Positions 27,523-36,537 of a stretch of 64,000 nt of DNA are shown piece after piece. The notes beneath the pieces are model-generated. The model saw only the letters and a list, made by a program, of their open reading frames with translations. It ran no database searches and was not told the DNA's origin. The position numbers and the translations under genes are program-made. Each line of letters begins with the position of its first letter. The first letter of the stretch is position 1. This DNA comes from FEB-12 sp964503315 (GTDB lineage Bacteria > Zixibacteria > MSB-5A5 > GN15 > FEB-12), in contig CAZCZL010000007.1 of NCBI GenBank assembly GCA_964503315.1, positions 1 through 64,000 of the forward strand, given 5' to 3'.

Positions 27523-29505
27523 CTACACATCCAGATTCCGCACGTACTGCGCGTTCTCCTGGATGAACCGACGGCGCGGCTCGATCTCGCTCCCCATCAG
27601 TACCGTAAACAGATTCTCCGCCGCGGCGCCCTCTTCGAGCGTCACCTGCAACAGTGTGCGGGCCTCCGGATCCATCGTGGTTTTCCAGAGTTGCTCAGGA
27701 TTCATCTCACCAAGACCTTTGTAGCGCTGGATCGACACACCCGATGACGGCATCTGCTTGAGTATCTTCTCCTTCTCCTGGTCGGAGTAGGCGTGGAATT
27801 CCTGCTTGCCATGGCGCAGACGATAGAGCGGAGGCTGGGCGATATAGACATGCCCCAGGTCGACCAGTTCGCGCATATGCCGGAAGAAGAACGTCAGGAT
27901 CAACGTCCGGATATGCGAACCATCGATATCCGCGTCAGTCATGATAATGATCTTGTGGTAGCGGACTTTGCTGGCGTCGAAATCCTCGCCGATACCGCAG
28001 CCGAGCGCGGTGATCATGGTCCGGATCTCTTCGTTCGAGAGGATCTTATCCATGCGCGCCTTCTCGACATTGAGGATCTTTCCCTTCAACGGCAGGATCG
28101 CCTGGAAGCGACGGTCGCGCCCCTGCTTGGCGGAGCCACCGGCCGAGTCTCCCTCGACGATATATATCTCGCATGACTCCGGGTCACGGAGCGAGCAATC
28201 CGCCAGCTTGCCGGGGAGCGAGGCGGAGTCGAGCGCGGTTTTGCGACGCGTCAATTCTTTGGCCTTACGTGCGGCCTCACGCGCGGTCGCCGCAAGCACC
28301 ATCTTCTCGACTATCCGCTTGGCGGTCGATGGATTCTCCTCAAAGAACTCATTGAGGAACTCGTTCGTCACCGACTCGACCGTTCCTTTAACTTCGGAGT
28401 TGCCGAGCTTGGTTTTGGTCTGCCCCTCGAACTGGGGGTCACGCACACGTACCGATACGACCGCGGTCAATCCCTCCTTGGAATCGTCACCGGTCAACTG
28501 GACCGAGTCTTTCTTCAGGAGGTTGTTCTTCGTCGCGTAGGTATTGATCGAACGGGTCAGCGCGGTGCGGAATCCCGTCAGGTGCGTGCCGCCCTCGATC
28601 GTGTTGATATTGTTGACGTACGAGTAGACCGACTCGGAATAACCGTCGTTGTATTGCAGTGCGATCTCTATCTCGACATCATCTTTCGCGCGCTGGAAAT
28701 GGATCGGCTTGTTGAAGAGCGCGGCTTTGTTTTCGTTCAGGTAACTGACGAATGCCGACAGCCCGCCCTTGTAGTGATACTCTTCTTCTTTCCCCGTCCT
28801 GTGATCCTTCAACTCTATCGTGATCCCCTGGTTGAGGAACGCCAGCTCGCGGAGGCGGGATGAAACAATATCAAACTTATACTCGACTTTGGTGAATATC
28901 TCATCATCGGCCAAAAAGCAGGTCTTGGTCCCGGTTTTCTTTGACGCGCCGACTTTCTTGGCTTTGTATTCGGGAATGCCGCGTTTGAATTCCTGTTTCC
29001 AGAGTTCGCCGTCGCGCTGAACCTCGACCCAGCACCACTCGGAGAGGGCGTTTACCACTGAAACGCCGACACCATGCAGACCGCCGGAGACCTTGTATGA
29101 ATCATGGTCGAACTTACCGCCGGCGTGCAGCGTGCACATCACCACTTCGAGCGCGGAAACCTTCTGCTCGGGGTGGATCTCAACCGGAATACCGCGGCCG
29201 TTATCTGAAACGGTGATGGAATTATCCTTGTTGATCTCGACCACGACTTTGTCGCAATAGCCGGCCATTGCTTCGTCGATGGAGTTGTCAACCACCTCGT
29301 AGATCATATGATGCAAGCCACGCTGGCTGACATCGCCGATATACATGGCCGGTCGACGGCGGACCGCTTCGAGACCCTTCAGGACGGTAATACTGGAAGC
29401 ATCGTAACTACCGTTATGACCGTTGCCGTTGCCGCCGTTCTCGATCTCAGCTTCTTTGCCGTTTTTCTTTTTCTTTTTGACGACTTCGTCGATCTCAGTG
29501 GCCAT
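27523..29505 (-). CDS. gyrB: DNA gyrase subunit B
   Basis: ATPase subunit of DNA gyrase, which introduces negative supercoils. 660 residues. The GHKL ATP-binding site is seen in VVDNSIDEAMAG, VSDNGRGIPV and GGLHGVGVSVVNALS. The TOPRIM domain has EIYIVEGDSAGGSAKQGRDR, PLKGKILNVEKAR and MTDADIDGSHIRTL, and the end has QRYKGLGEMNPEQLWKTTMDP. The N-terminus carries an extra 30 residues, Lys-rich then Asn/Gly-rich. The start lies six bases after the dciA stop, so the two are read together. Length is normal for the short form lacking the E. coli insertion. Confidence 0.97.
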   Translation of the reverse strand: MATEIDEVVKKKKKNGKEAEIENGGNGNGHNGSYDASSITVLKGLEAVRRRPAMYIGDVSQRGLHHMIYEVVDNSIDEAMAGYCDKVVVEINKDNSITVSDNGRGIPVEIHPEQKVSALEVVMCTLHAGGKFDHDSYKVSGGLHGVGVSVVNALSEWCWVEVQRDGELWKQEFKRGIPEYKAKKVGASKKTGTKTCFLADDEIFTKVEYKFDIVSSRLRELAFLNQGITIELKDHRTGKEEEYHYKGGLSAFVSYLNENKAALFNKPIHFQRAKDDVEIEIALQYNDGYSESVYSYVNNINTIEGGTHLTGFRTALTRSINTYATKNNLLKKDSVQLTGDDSKEGLTAVVSVRVRDPQFEGQTKTKLGNSEVKGTVESVTNEFLNEFFEENPSTAKRIVEKMVLAATAREAARKAKELTRRKTALDSASLPGKLADCSLRDPESCEIYIVEGDSAGGSAKQGRDRRFQAILPLKGKILNVEKARMDKILSNEEIRTMITALGCGIGEDFDASKVRYHKIIIMTDADIDGSHIRTLILTFFFRHMRELVDLGHVYIAQPPLYRLRHGKQEFHAYSDQEKEKILKQMPSSGVSIQRYKGLGEMNPEQLWKTTMDPEARTLLQVTLEEGAAAENLFTVLMGSEIEPRRRFIQENAQYVRNLDV

Positions 29506-29510
29506 TGCGC

Positions 29511-29828
29511 TTACATTCCTCTCTCGTTCGCGACGAGTCTGATCTCTTTGACAACTCTACCGTAGGGGTAGGTTCTGATCTGACGGATGATCGATTCAAG
29601 CTCCATGGCGAGATTCTGCCGCCACGCGGCATCCGGGACAGCGACATACAAGACGCCATCGGCAAAACGAAAAGCTTTGGCGCGTCGGGAGATATTCTCA
29701 CCAACTAATTCCGGCCATTTCTGCACCACCATCCAGCCATTATAGGTGGGGCCAAGGCCGAGCGCGCTCATCGCCGCCTCGATCGCGCCGGAAACCGGTT
29801 TGGGCTGTTTTTTCAGATTTCCGGACAC
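29511..29828 (-). CDS. dciA: DUF721 protein, DciA-type helicase loader
   Basis: 105 residues matching DUF721, whose members (DciA) help load the replicative helicase where DnaC/DnaI is absent. The family pattern is seen as YNGWMVVQKWPELVGENISRRAKAFRFADGVLYVAVPDAAWRQNLAMELESII. It begins with a GTG at 29828 after GAGGCAAG. Placement just upstream of gyrB is typical, near the replication genes. The assignment to helicase loading is by family knowledge. Confidence 0.88.
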   Translation of the reverse strand: MSGNLKKQPKPVSGAIEAAMSALGLGPTYNGWMVVQKWPELVGENISRRAKAFRFADGVLYVAVPDAAWRQNLAMELESIIRQIRTYPYGRVVKEIRLVANERGM

Positions 29829-30144
29829 GGGAACTTGCCTCTTAATCCTTCCCTTGTATAACCCTCAAAGATACCATTTGTTAAATCAAAACGCAACATA
29901 AAATCCCTATTTATCCCGTTGATAGGCAATGGGATAGTGGCGATTTGCAGCGAATGTGAAATGCCCGCGCACGGGCCCTCATCTCATGCCAGTCACGACG
30001 TCTTTCTATTCCCGAATTCGGGTGCGAAATTCGCCAAACCGACTCCATATTTGAGGACCTGAAGAACGCCGGCGCCGAACAAAAAAAACGACGGTGAATT
30101 CGCATTCACCGTCGCCTTACCACCACACGATCCGTGTGCGATGA
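29829..30144. promoter_or_regulatory. Intergenic region with dciA promoter side and a terminator
   Basis: About 316 bases. The left part is AT-rich (around 29875-29915) and should hold the dciA-gyrB promoter on the minus strand. The right part holds the terminator at 30081-30114. A short minus-strand frame over 29911-30105 begins inside the terminator and is not credible as a gene. Confidence 0.5.
30081..30114 (-). terminator. Rho-independent terminator, minus strand
   Basis: Read on the minus strand, GACGGTGAAT pairs with ATTCACCGTC around a 4-base loop and is followed by eight T. It ends the gene at 30145-30831. Confidence 0.93.
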
Positions 30145-30831
30145 TCATCTCTTGGATGCTTTGATCGTCCCTGAACCAGTTACGCTGGTCGACAGATGCG
30201 CCGGCTGGCTGACATACCGGATATTGCCACTGCCGGAGATATCTCCATCCAGCGAGCCTGCCGCGTACACCACGGCATTCCCCGAGCCGGAGATCTCAAC
30301 CTCGACATCCTGCGCGATCAGGTCGCGTGTGTCGACATCTCCCGAGCCGCTCAACTCAATGAACAGCTGGTCGACCTTTCCCGATGCTTCCAGCGAGCCG
30401 GAACCGGACAGATTGAACGTAAACTCTTTGCTGTCGAGATTGGTAATCGTGATCTCACCGGAGCCGGAGATATCAACTTCCTCCAACGAGGCCACCGTTA
30501 TCTCTATCCGGCAATTCTCATTCGTCGAGAATGATCCGCGCGAATCGATATCCAGCGTTTTGCCATGCACTCTCATCCGGATATTGTCCAGCAGATTGTC
30601 ATCGAATGTCAGCGTGACCTTCTGCGGTGTACCGATCACTATATCGATATCCACGCCAAGACTTGACTCAATACGGGTGAACGCGTCAAGCGACCGTTCT
30701 TCGGTCTCGAGTTTCCCCGAGCCTTTTTCATGTCGACCTGAGCTGAAGAAATTCCAGTCATCGGCGCTGGCCGGGATCGCCGCCACCGCGATCAATGCAA
30801 GCAGACTGAGGGATAAAAGTATTCGCCTCAT
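30145..30831 (-). CDS. DUF2807-type putative adhesin (GIN domain) protein
   Basis: 228 residues with a signal peptide (1-23). The rest is a right-handed beta-helix-like repeat with many SGSG turns (ISGSGEITI, LSGSGSLEA, LSGSGDVDT, ISGSGNAVV). It matches the GIN/DUF2807 head domain found on cell-surface proteins of Bacteroidetes and relatives. Probably periplasmic or surface-exposed; ligand unknown. A clear terminator follows. Confidence 0.85.
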   Translation of the reverse strand: MRRILLSLSLLALIAVAAIPASADDWNFFSSGRHEKGSGKLETEERSLDAFTRIESSLGVDIDIVIGTPQKVTLTFDDNLLDNIRMRVHGKTLDIDSRGSFSTNENCRIEITVASLEEVDISGSGEITITNLDSKEFTFNLSGSGSLEASGKVDQLFIELSGSGDVDTRDLIAQDVEVEISGSGNAVVYAAGSLDGDISGSGNIRYVSQPAHLSTSVTGSGTIKASKR

Positions 30832-30940
30832 CGGTACCTCTCTCCAAATGATAACGCTTCAGTTGATACCCAAGGTACGAACTGAAGCGTTCAGAAGTTT
30901 CGTTTGGATTGAGAAGGTTACCGTCCGGAGACGAACAGTG

Positions 30941-31390
30941 TCACTCCGTCGACCGTGGCGTGACTGATTTCAGTTTCGTGCGGCCCGGATGTTTGTGCGA
31001 AGGAATATAGAAATCCGGCCCTTCCGGGCGACGCATCCGGATCGTGTAATCCTGACATCCCTGGCAACGGCGGATCTTGCCGAGCGCTTCTCGCTTTATC
31101 CGGCGACGTTTCGTATGGGTCGGCGCGTAGACCGGATCGACAATTATTCGATGGCCCATGAACGGGTCATTTTCGTTGACGAACTTCACGCCGCGGATGA
31201 CGTTGTTCGTCCCAGGTTCGTACAGTGTCGCGCCGGGGCATTCGATGAAAACATACTCATCGCTTTCGACCCCTTCAATGACGCCATCGAGGACGGCGTC
31301 GAGCTGCGTATTGCACTGCTGACAGATCCAGGTACCATTGCGCTGCACCAGTTCGCGGTGGCAGTTGATACATTTTTTAGCTTCGTCCAT
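30941..31390 (-). CDS. Zinc-ribbon protein of unknown function
   Basis: 149 residues, cytoplasmic by composition. A four-Cys zinc ribbon at the N-terminus (C-x2-C at residues 7-10 and C-x2-C at 23-26) is joined to a basic C-terminal half. That half has a second C-x2-C pair (near residues 108-111) and a KRRRIKREALGKIRR stretch that could bind nucleic acid. No family recognised. CGGGAACGACC precedes the ATG. It lies downstream of two small genes and the terminase-portal pair on the same strand, but whether it belongs with them is unknown. Confidence 0.7.
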   Translation of the reverse strand: MDEAKKCINCHRELVQRNGTWICQQCNTQLDAVLDGVIEGVESDEYVFIECPGATLYEPGTNNVIRGVKFVNENDPFMGHRIIVDPVYAPTHTKRRRIKREALGKIRRCQGCQDYTIRMRRPEGPDFYIPSHKHPGRTKLKSVTPRSTE

Positions 31391-31559
31391 GGTCGTTCCC
31401 GAGATGCAGGTTCTGTTTCAGAGGGAGTAGTGCAAGGCGCGGGCCGGACGGGGAGAAGATCACTATCCTGTTGATGGACGCGGAATTATCCGGTCGTCGA
31501 TCTTCGGCTCAAGCGAATTTCAGAGAGAAAATCTTGGAGAAATCCAATAGTCTGATGGC

Positions 31560-31889
31560 TCAGCCTTTGAACAGCAAAACCAGCGAACAGCCCGCCACCG
31601 TAAAGGGAAGAACAGTGGCAAACGTATAGGGAAGAAATAGCGTCGCCAAAAATGCCAGCACGAGCGAAGGTATCACCACGTACTTGAGCGCGGCGAACGC
31701 GAGCTGGACCAATTTCCAGACAAGCAGAAAGCCCAGGACGGCTGCGACAATGTAAGTCGCGAGAAGGCCGTTCGGGCCGAAATGAGTCTCAATGAGGGTC
31801 TTCAGTGGATACAACAGTGACGCGAGGTTTTCGACTGTCGCTGTCACGGCCGCACCCACCGTGGCTATGTAGTCAGTCATGCCCGGCAA
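31560..31889 (-). CDS. Small three-helix membrane protein, holin-like in shape
   Basis: 109 residues with about three membrane helices (around residues 42-62, 66-82 and 86-107) after an amphipathic N-terminal part. Size and topology would fit a phage holin, but so would many small membrane proteins, and no motif decides. An internal Met at residue 4 is an alternative start. It lies five bases after the 72-residue gene upstream on the same strand, so they are probably co-transcribed, 3' of the terminase gene. Confidence 0.6.
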   Translation of the reverse strand: MPGMTDYIATVGAAVTATVENLASLLYPLKTLIETHFGPNGLLATYIVAAVLGFLLVWKLVQLAFAALKYVVIPSLVLAFLATLFLPYTFATVLPFTVAGCSLVLLFKG

Positions 31890-31894
31890 TCACC

Positions 31895-32113
31895 TCAGGT
31901 TTCTTCGAGCGGTTCAATGGTGAGCGATGATTCCCCAACGCGGGTCAGGCCGACCATCCGCTGGGTCAGGAAATTCTGCGTGGTGATCCACTGGTGAGAG
32001 ACCTCCAGGATCTTCTGCTGGTCTATCTCCGTCTCCCAGTCCATGATGATCTGGTCGATGCATTTGTCCTCGACCACTACATCATCCATCGTCAGCGTGA
32101 ATTTCACTTTCAT
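31895..32113 (-). CDS. Small hypothetical protein next to the terminase locus
   Basis: 72 residues (MKVKFTLTMDDVVVEDK start), acidic and predicted alpha/beta, with no signal peptide. The ATG at 32113 is preceded by GAGG at a normal distance; a longer frame upstream lacks a site. No family is recognised. It is the first of a short minus-strand run with the membrane protein that follows. Confidence 0.6.
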   Translation of the reverse strand: MKVKFTLTMDDVVVEDKCIDQIIMDWETEIDQQKILEVSHQWITTQNFLTQRMVGLTRVGESSLTIEPLEET

Positions 32114-32342
32114 GGCACCTAGCCTCGCTTCCATTTCGTTCGCCGACAGAAATGCAAGCGGGATGCCTTGAACGGCCGGTCGCCGCCGGCCTTCTCCAAT
32201 ACTATTGGGAGACAATAGGTTAACTGGAAATTTGTGCAGCAATTGCACCGGAGGGAAAGGATTTCATGCCCTGGAGTCTCTTCGATTCAGGATCGGATTA
32301 TGGGGGAGAAACAACAGTCTGGGGAGTAAGTCGATGCTACCA

Positions 32343-32376
32343 AACAAAAACCTGACTCCGCCGCAGCGAAGTCAGG
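32343..32376 (-). terminator. Terminator-like hairpin, minus strand
   Basis: Minus-strand CCTGACT pairs with AGTCAGG around a 12-base loop and is followed by TTTTTGTTT. The stop codon of the small minus-strand frame 32372-32575 falls within the first arm. Confidence 0.7.
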
Positions 32377-32575
32377 CCCGTTCATATTGCGAATCTGTCC
32401 CGAGCGAAACTCGATGGTTTCGCCAAACCTTCCTCATCGACCACGTCATCCGTGAGCAGCCGACTGATAGGTGAGCGTGTGCGCCGGAGTCGGCCGGGGA
32501 GGCCATCCGGAAGCTGGCTCGATCAATGGCGCGGTCGATCCATGCTTCTACCGGCCCGGACAGACGACCGGACAC
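32372..32575 (-). CDS. Possible small protein after the terminase gene
   Basis: 67 codons from a GTG preceded by GAGGAAGAG, with the stop lying just inside a terminator stem, as expected for a real short transcript. The composition (Ser, Arg and Met rich) is not typical, and the frame may be chance in a GC-rich stretch. No family is recognised. Confidence 0.25.
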   Translation of the reverse strand: MSGRLSGPVEAWIDRAIDRASFRMASPADSGAHAHLSVGCSRMTWSMRKVWRNHRVSLGTDSQYERA

Positions 32576-32737
32576 CGCATGGTCTCTTCCTCGGTTTGTT
32601 CTCCTTTGAATCTGCCTGGAGGGGATCCGGCCAAATCCTCAGGAAAACCTCCTTTCCATAGGTCTCCTCCTTTACGTGCTTCATGCCACGCAGAACGGCC
32701 ATGAGGAAGCCAGTGGGGCTATACGCATATGTTGTAC

Positions 32738-32770
32738 GAGAAAAAACGAATCGTGTGAGGTTCGATTCGA
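32738..32770 (-). terminator. Terminator of the portal-terminase transcript
   Basis: Minus-strand CGAATCG pairs with CGATTCG around a 9-base loop and is followed by six T. It starts about 70 bases after the terminase stop codon. Confidence 0.82.
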
Positions 32771-32840
32771 TACGGTGAAGGGATGATTATCTACGGCTAA
32801 GATATGGAGTGCATGGGTCGGTGTCAAGGGGAAAGAGGGA

Positions 32841-34184
32841 CTATGCGCGCCCTACCCTCGGCATTACGATCGCCGCCGCCCGTGTCGCCAGAGGTCGCAA
32901 CGCCAGCGCCAACGCCATCAACGCATCGCACTCGTTATTGTCATCCCACCGCGCTGAGCGAAGTTCATCCTCCAATGACCACGTTCTCCCCGGGCCATCC
33001 GGCAACTCCCAGCGATCATAGGCGACGAGACCACGGGCATGCATCAGCTCAACATTGGTGAGCAGTTCAGCTTTGTTCATCGGTGTGAAGATCACTCCCG
33101 TCGGTTTGACATCATCAAGCTGTTGAAGTATCACATCCCCAAGTCCGGTCGCGTCGATAAGCAGTTCACCCGGAAACTCCATCTGTCGTTTCCGTATCTT
33201 CTCAAGTATCACCGGCCAGTCGAACATCCTGAGCCGTTCCAGTTTCACAATTCGCGCGATACCTTCGTGAACACAGATCGTGATCCCAACTGTCGCTGTT
33301 CTCTTCCGCGCCAGATCCCAACCGGAAATAAAGCGACACCCCGTGAGATCATCTATCGGCGGAAGCATGCGCATCCGCGCGAGCGCGGCATCGATATCCC
33401 TCCCCGGGATCACCTCACCGCCGGAATCGACAAATTCGCCAAGAATGTTCTGCTTCAGTCGCGTCTCGGAAAAGTACCGCACCCGTTCGTCCAGATACTC
33501 CCGCGAGATATGTTCATTATCCCGGCTGTCGCCGCGCTGGCAATAGCCCGGCCGTTTCCCGTCGACAATCTCATTCGCCCGACGGTACAGCCAGTTTTTG
33601 CCGTTCGGTGTCGAAACGAGATCAAGCGTCCCTTCGCGATCCGCAAGGCGCATCATCAACACCTCTTCCACGACATGTTCCGCGTTCGGGTCAAATGCGA
33701 CTTCGTCATAGACGACAAAGTCATAATCATTTCCGAGCAGATAATCCCCGCGGTTCTGGGTAGTGCGCGCTTCAATCGTCGCGCCATTCGTCAGCGTGAT
33801 CTGGAGAAACGGCGTATGCAGGACCGATTGAACCAGCGGCTTCATCCATGCCGAACGATATATCAGCCGTAAGGCATGCAGCAAAACCAGGTCCGCCTGA
33901 TTTTGCGTAATAGAGACCACCGCCGCTCGGTAACGATCGGCGCTGTCGTACTTCCGGTCTCGATATCTATAGACCGCGTGGTGCAGAAGTTTCACCGCCG
34001 AGACAAACGACTTCCCCCAGCGATTCCCCGTCACCAGGATATTCTCCCGCCTGACCGAGTTCGCGAGCCATTGCCGCTGGCCATCGTGCAGTGAGATGCC
34101 GAGTATCTTCGTCGCGAACGATGGAATATCCAGCACGCCGTCGAGCCAGACATTTTCTACCGGCGGCACTATATCATCCGGCAT
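32841..34184 (-). CDS. Phage terminase large subunit
   Basis: Motor ATPase and nuclease that packages DNA into procapsids. 447 residues with every expected part. A Walker A (GNRWGKS, residues 53-59), a Walker B with catalytic Glu (FVVYDE, ending at 160-161) and a coupling motif (STPNG, 191-195) make up the ATPase. The RNase H-like nuclease follows, with Asp290 in GWDLA, Asp344 in LLIDATG and Asp420 in NECDALMALALA. No stop or frameshift is seen, so it may be active. Its start overlaps the portal stop by 16 bases. Packaging genes without a neighbouring head module or integrase are unusual; the probable head genes lie at 60.4-64 kb. A terminator follows at 32738. Confidence 0.9.
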   Translation of the reverse strand: MPDDIVPPVENVWLDGVLDIPSFATKILGISLHDGQRQWLANSVRRENILVTGNRWGKSFVSAVKLLHHAVYRYRDRKYDSADRYRAAVVSITQNQADLVLLHALRLIYRSAWMKPLVQSVLHTPFLQITLTNGATIEARTTQNRGDYLLGNDYDFVVYDEVAFDPNAEHVVEEVLMMRLADREGTLDLVSTPNGKNWLYRRANEIVDGKRPGYCQRGDSRDNEHISREYLDERVRYFSETRLKQNILGEFVDSGGEVIPGRDIDAALARMRMLPPIDDLTGCRFISGWDLARKRTATVGITICVHEGIARIVKLERLRMFDWPVILEKIRKRQMEFPGELLIDATGLGDVILQQLDDVKPTGVIFTPMNKAELLTNVELMHARGLVAYDRWELPDGPGRTWSLEDELRSARWDDNNECDALMALALALRPLATRAAAIVMPRVGRA

Positions 34185-35401
34185 GCGCGCTCGCGGGCAA
34201 CTGATTCATCGATCAGACCGGCCTGGAACAGCCTGAGCAGATTGTCCACCCGCTTCGACTCTATCCCGATAGAATCCGCCGCCTGATAGGCGAAGGTATT
34301 GTCGAATTCAAACCGGCACCTGACATCAAATCCACCCAGCGCCAGTTCGATATTTCCGATCCATTCAAGAAAGTCCGCCACCTGTGCCTGCACCGAGCGG
34401 ACCTGACGCATCACGATATCGAATTTGAAATCCGACCAGGTCGTAGTGGCGCCGTATGAGTAGCCGAGCAGGAATGGCGCGAGGTTAGTTCCGGCGCAGA
34501 TATCCTCGATCAGCGCGCGATGATTGATAAACCAGCTATTGGTCACTCCGCGCGCGGTCTCCGGCCCGATATAATCGATCGTCACATTATCCCAGGTGAC
34601 CGGGTTGTCATCCACTTCGCACTCGCGGATCATCGAGACCGTCGCGTCGAAATACTTATTTATCCGGTCAGTGTACGCGTTGTCCGATTCCCCGGCCATC
34701 CGCTCCGGCGGCGTTATCTTGACATGCAGGCGGCTGTAACCGGCGTTATGTTGCGCGCGCTGAAGATCCCGTATCAACTGCTGTTCGATAAAAGAAATGA
34801 ACGGCACCGGATGGAGGATCGACCTCCCGAACGGCTCGGATATCGTATTCGCCAACGCGACATACCGGAAATCCGCGCGATCCAGCGGAAGCGTGATCTC
34901 GCCGTTGTCATACACAAGTTGAGGTCCGCGCGCGGTTTGTTCGCCACGGAGATGTACCGCGTCGACCGGCACAAATTGATCGACTCCGGTTGCATCAGGA
35001 AGCATGGTCACAAATCCGCCAAATATGCCGTCTCGATAAAGCGAAGTGAAAAGATCGGGAAGCATCGTAGCGACGCCGAGGTGGTGACAGTTTGGCATCC
35101 TCATGATTCGTTCGGACAGACGGTTGAGTCGCGCGAGTGGGGCGCTGATTGATTCTTTCTCCGGGATTTCCTGACCATCGGACGAAAGAATCAAAAATCT
35201 CCCCGGCGCGGCGGAGAGGCGTGCCCAGGTCCAGACACAGGCGGAGATTATCGGTATCTGATCGCACAGGAAGCGGTAGAGCATTGTGCGATAGCGCCCC
35301 GAGTGCAAGTCATTGGGGGAGAGGGCGAGCATCCGGTTCAGTTGTTTGGTGGTGAGGGAAGGATTTTCTTTGACGGTGGTGGCAAGACGGGCTGTGGTCA
35401 T
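34169..35401 (-). CDS. Phage portal protein
   Basis: Forms the ring at one capsid vertex through which DNA enters and onto which the terminase docks. 410 residues. It looks like the HK97/SPP1-type portal fold: an N-terminal wing (YRTMLYRFLCDQIPIISACVWTW), a central crown and stem region, and a long C-terminal helical stretch. Internal features typical of portals are the FGRSILHPVPFISFIEQQLIRDLQRAQHNAGY segment and IEDICAGTNLAPFLLGYSYGATTTWSDFKF. I start at 35401, where AAAGGAGTCTGCACC precedes the ATG; a longer frame is less likely. Close coupling to the terminase supports the call. No family-specific profile was run. Confidence 0.82.
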   Translation of the reverse strand: MTTARLATTVKENPSLTTKQLNRMLALSPNDLHSGRYRTMLYRFLCDQIPIISACVWTWARLSAAPGRFLILSSDGQEIPEKESISAPLARLNRLSERIMRMPNCHHLGVATMLPDLFTSLYRDGIFGGFVTMLPDATGVDQFVPVDAVHLRGEQTARGPQLVYDNGEITLPLDRADFRYVALANTISEPFGRSILHPVPFISFIEQQLIRDLQRAQHNAGYSRLHVKITPPERMAGESDNAYTDRINKYFDATVSMIRECEVDDNPVTWDNVTIDYIGPETARGVTNSWFINHRALIEDICAGTNLAPFLLGYSYGATTTWSDFKFDIVMRQVRSVQAQVADFLEWIGNIELALGGFDVRCRFEFDNTFAYQAADSIGIESKRVDNLLRLFQAGLIDESVARERACRMI

Positions 35402-35595
35402 GGTGCAGACTCCTTTCATATAGGGGCCGGCACTTGGGAGAACTGACAAATGTAATACAGAGTTGAATAATGGAGATGTACACTAGGAATTGTGTCTGAG
35501 CGTTTACTCGCGTGTTTATCCCCATCTTCTCATCGTTGACTTCTCCGCCCCACTATTCTATATTCCCGTTACAACCCTCAAACGGACACAACACT

Positions 35596-36537
35596 ATGAT
35601 GAAGAGATTTCTGCTCATCTTAGCTATTCTGGGAGCCGCCGCCATGGCCAACGCTCAAGACAATCCATCCCTTCCTGATTTCGATTCCCTCTGGAATTTC
35701 GATAAACCGGCCGAAACCGAAACCGCCTTCCGCGCGCTCATTCCAGCCGCGGTCGCCGCCAATGACACCGGATACCATGCCGAACTGCTGACGCAGATCG
35801 CCCGCACACTTGGCCTTCAGCAGAAATTCACCGAGGCCGATGCGTTGCTCGATACCGTCAACACCATGCTCCCTGCCGCCGGACCTCGCGCGTATGTGCG
35901 CTATCTGTTGGAGCGGGGGAGAGTGCGCAATTCATCCAAACGCCAGGATGAAGCGCTCCCGCTTTTTGCCGATGCCTGGGAGAAAGCCAAGATCGGCGGA
36001 TTCGACAATCTTGCCGTCGATGCCGCGCATATGTGCGCGATCGCCGCGCCTGCCGACCAGAAACTTCCCTGGAATCTAAAAGCGCTCGAGTGGGCGGAGC
36101 AGTCATCCGACCCCAAAGCCCGCAAATGGCTCGGCTCGCTCTACAACAATATCGGATGGGACTATTTCGACCAGAAGAAATATGATCTCGCGCTGGAGTC
36201 GTTCACCAGCGCAGTCGCTATCCGCGATTCTCTGAATCAGCCGACACAGTTGCGAATCGCCATCTGGTGTGTCGCGAAAACATACCGCATGTTGGGCGAT
36301 CTGGAAACCGCGTTGGCAATGCAGCAGGATCTCGAAGCCGAATGGAAAGCGTCCGGCGAAGAGCAGGATGGCTACGTCTTTGAGGAACTCGCCGAATGTC
36401 TGCTCGCGCAGGGCCGCACCGATGAGGCGACCCCATATTTCGCCAAAGCGTATGAGCTGTTGTCGAAAGATCAATGGCTCGCTCGCGATGAACAACCCCG
36501 CCTCCTGCGACTGAAAGAGCTGGGGAAAGTGCAGTAG
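35596..36537 (+). CDS. Exported TPR-repeat protein
   Basis: 313 residues with a signal peptide (1-18, ending AMANA). Four or five TPR-like units follow (AELLTQIARTLGLQQKFTEADALLDTV, KWLGSLYNNIGWDYFDQKKYDLALESF, TQLRIAIWCVAKTYRMLGDLETALAMQ and others). Probably a periplasmic or outer-membrane scaffold. It lies on the plus strand between the phage packaging genes and the regulators at 37.5-38.3 kb, and nothing in it suggests a phage role. Confidence 0.78.
   Translation: MMKRFLLILAILGAAAMANAQDNPSLPDFDSLWNFDKPAETETAFRALIPAAVAANDTGYHAELLTQIARTLGLQQKFTEADALLDTVNTMLPAAGPRAYVRYLLERGRVRNSSKRQDEALPLFADAWEKAKIGGFDNLAVDAAHMCAIAAPADQKLPWNLKALEWAEQSSDPKARKWLGSLYNNIGWDYFDQKKYDLALESFTSAVAIRDSLNQPTQLRIAIWCVAKTYRMLGDLETALAMQQDLEAEWKASGEEQDGYVFEELAECLLAQGRTDEATPYFAKAYELLSKDQWLARDEQPRLLRLKELGKVQ

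Larger units (their letters stand above)
32114..32840. promoter_or_regulatory. Region between the terminase gene and the small minus-strand genes
   Basis: About 730 bases. It contains two minus-strand terminators (32738-32770 and 32343-32376). On the minus strand between them are two Shine-Dalgarno-like sites: AAAGGAGGAG before a six-codon frame near 32660, and AAAGGAGAAC before a ten-codon frame near 32580. These could be leader peptides or decayed genes. The part nearest 32114-32340 should hold the promoter of the small genes, but I see no strong consensus. Confidence 0.45.

Noticed and set aside
29911..30105. Possible 64-residue gene upstream of dciA
   Set aside because: It begins inside a clear terminator hairpin on the same strand and has an improbable composition.
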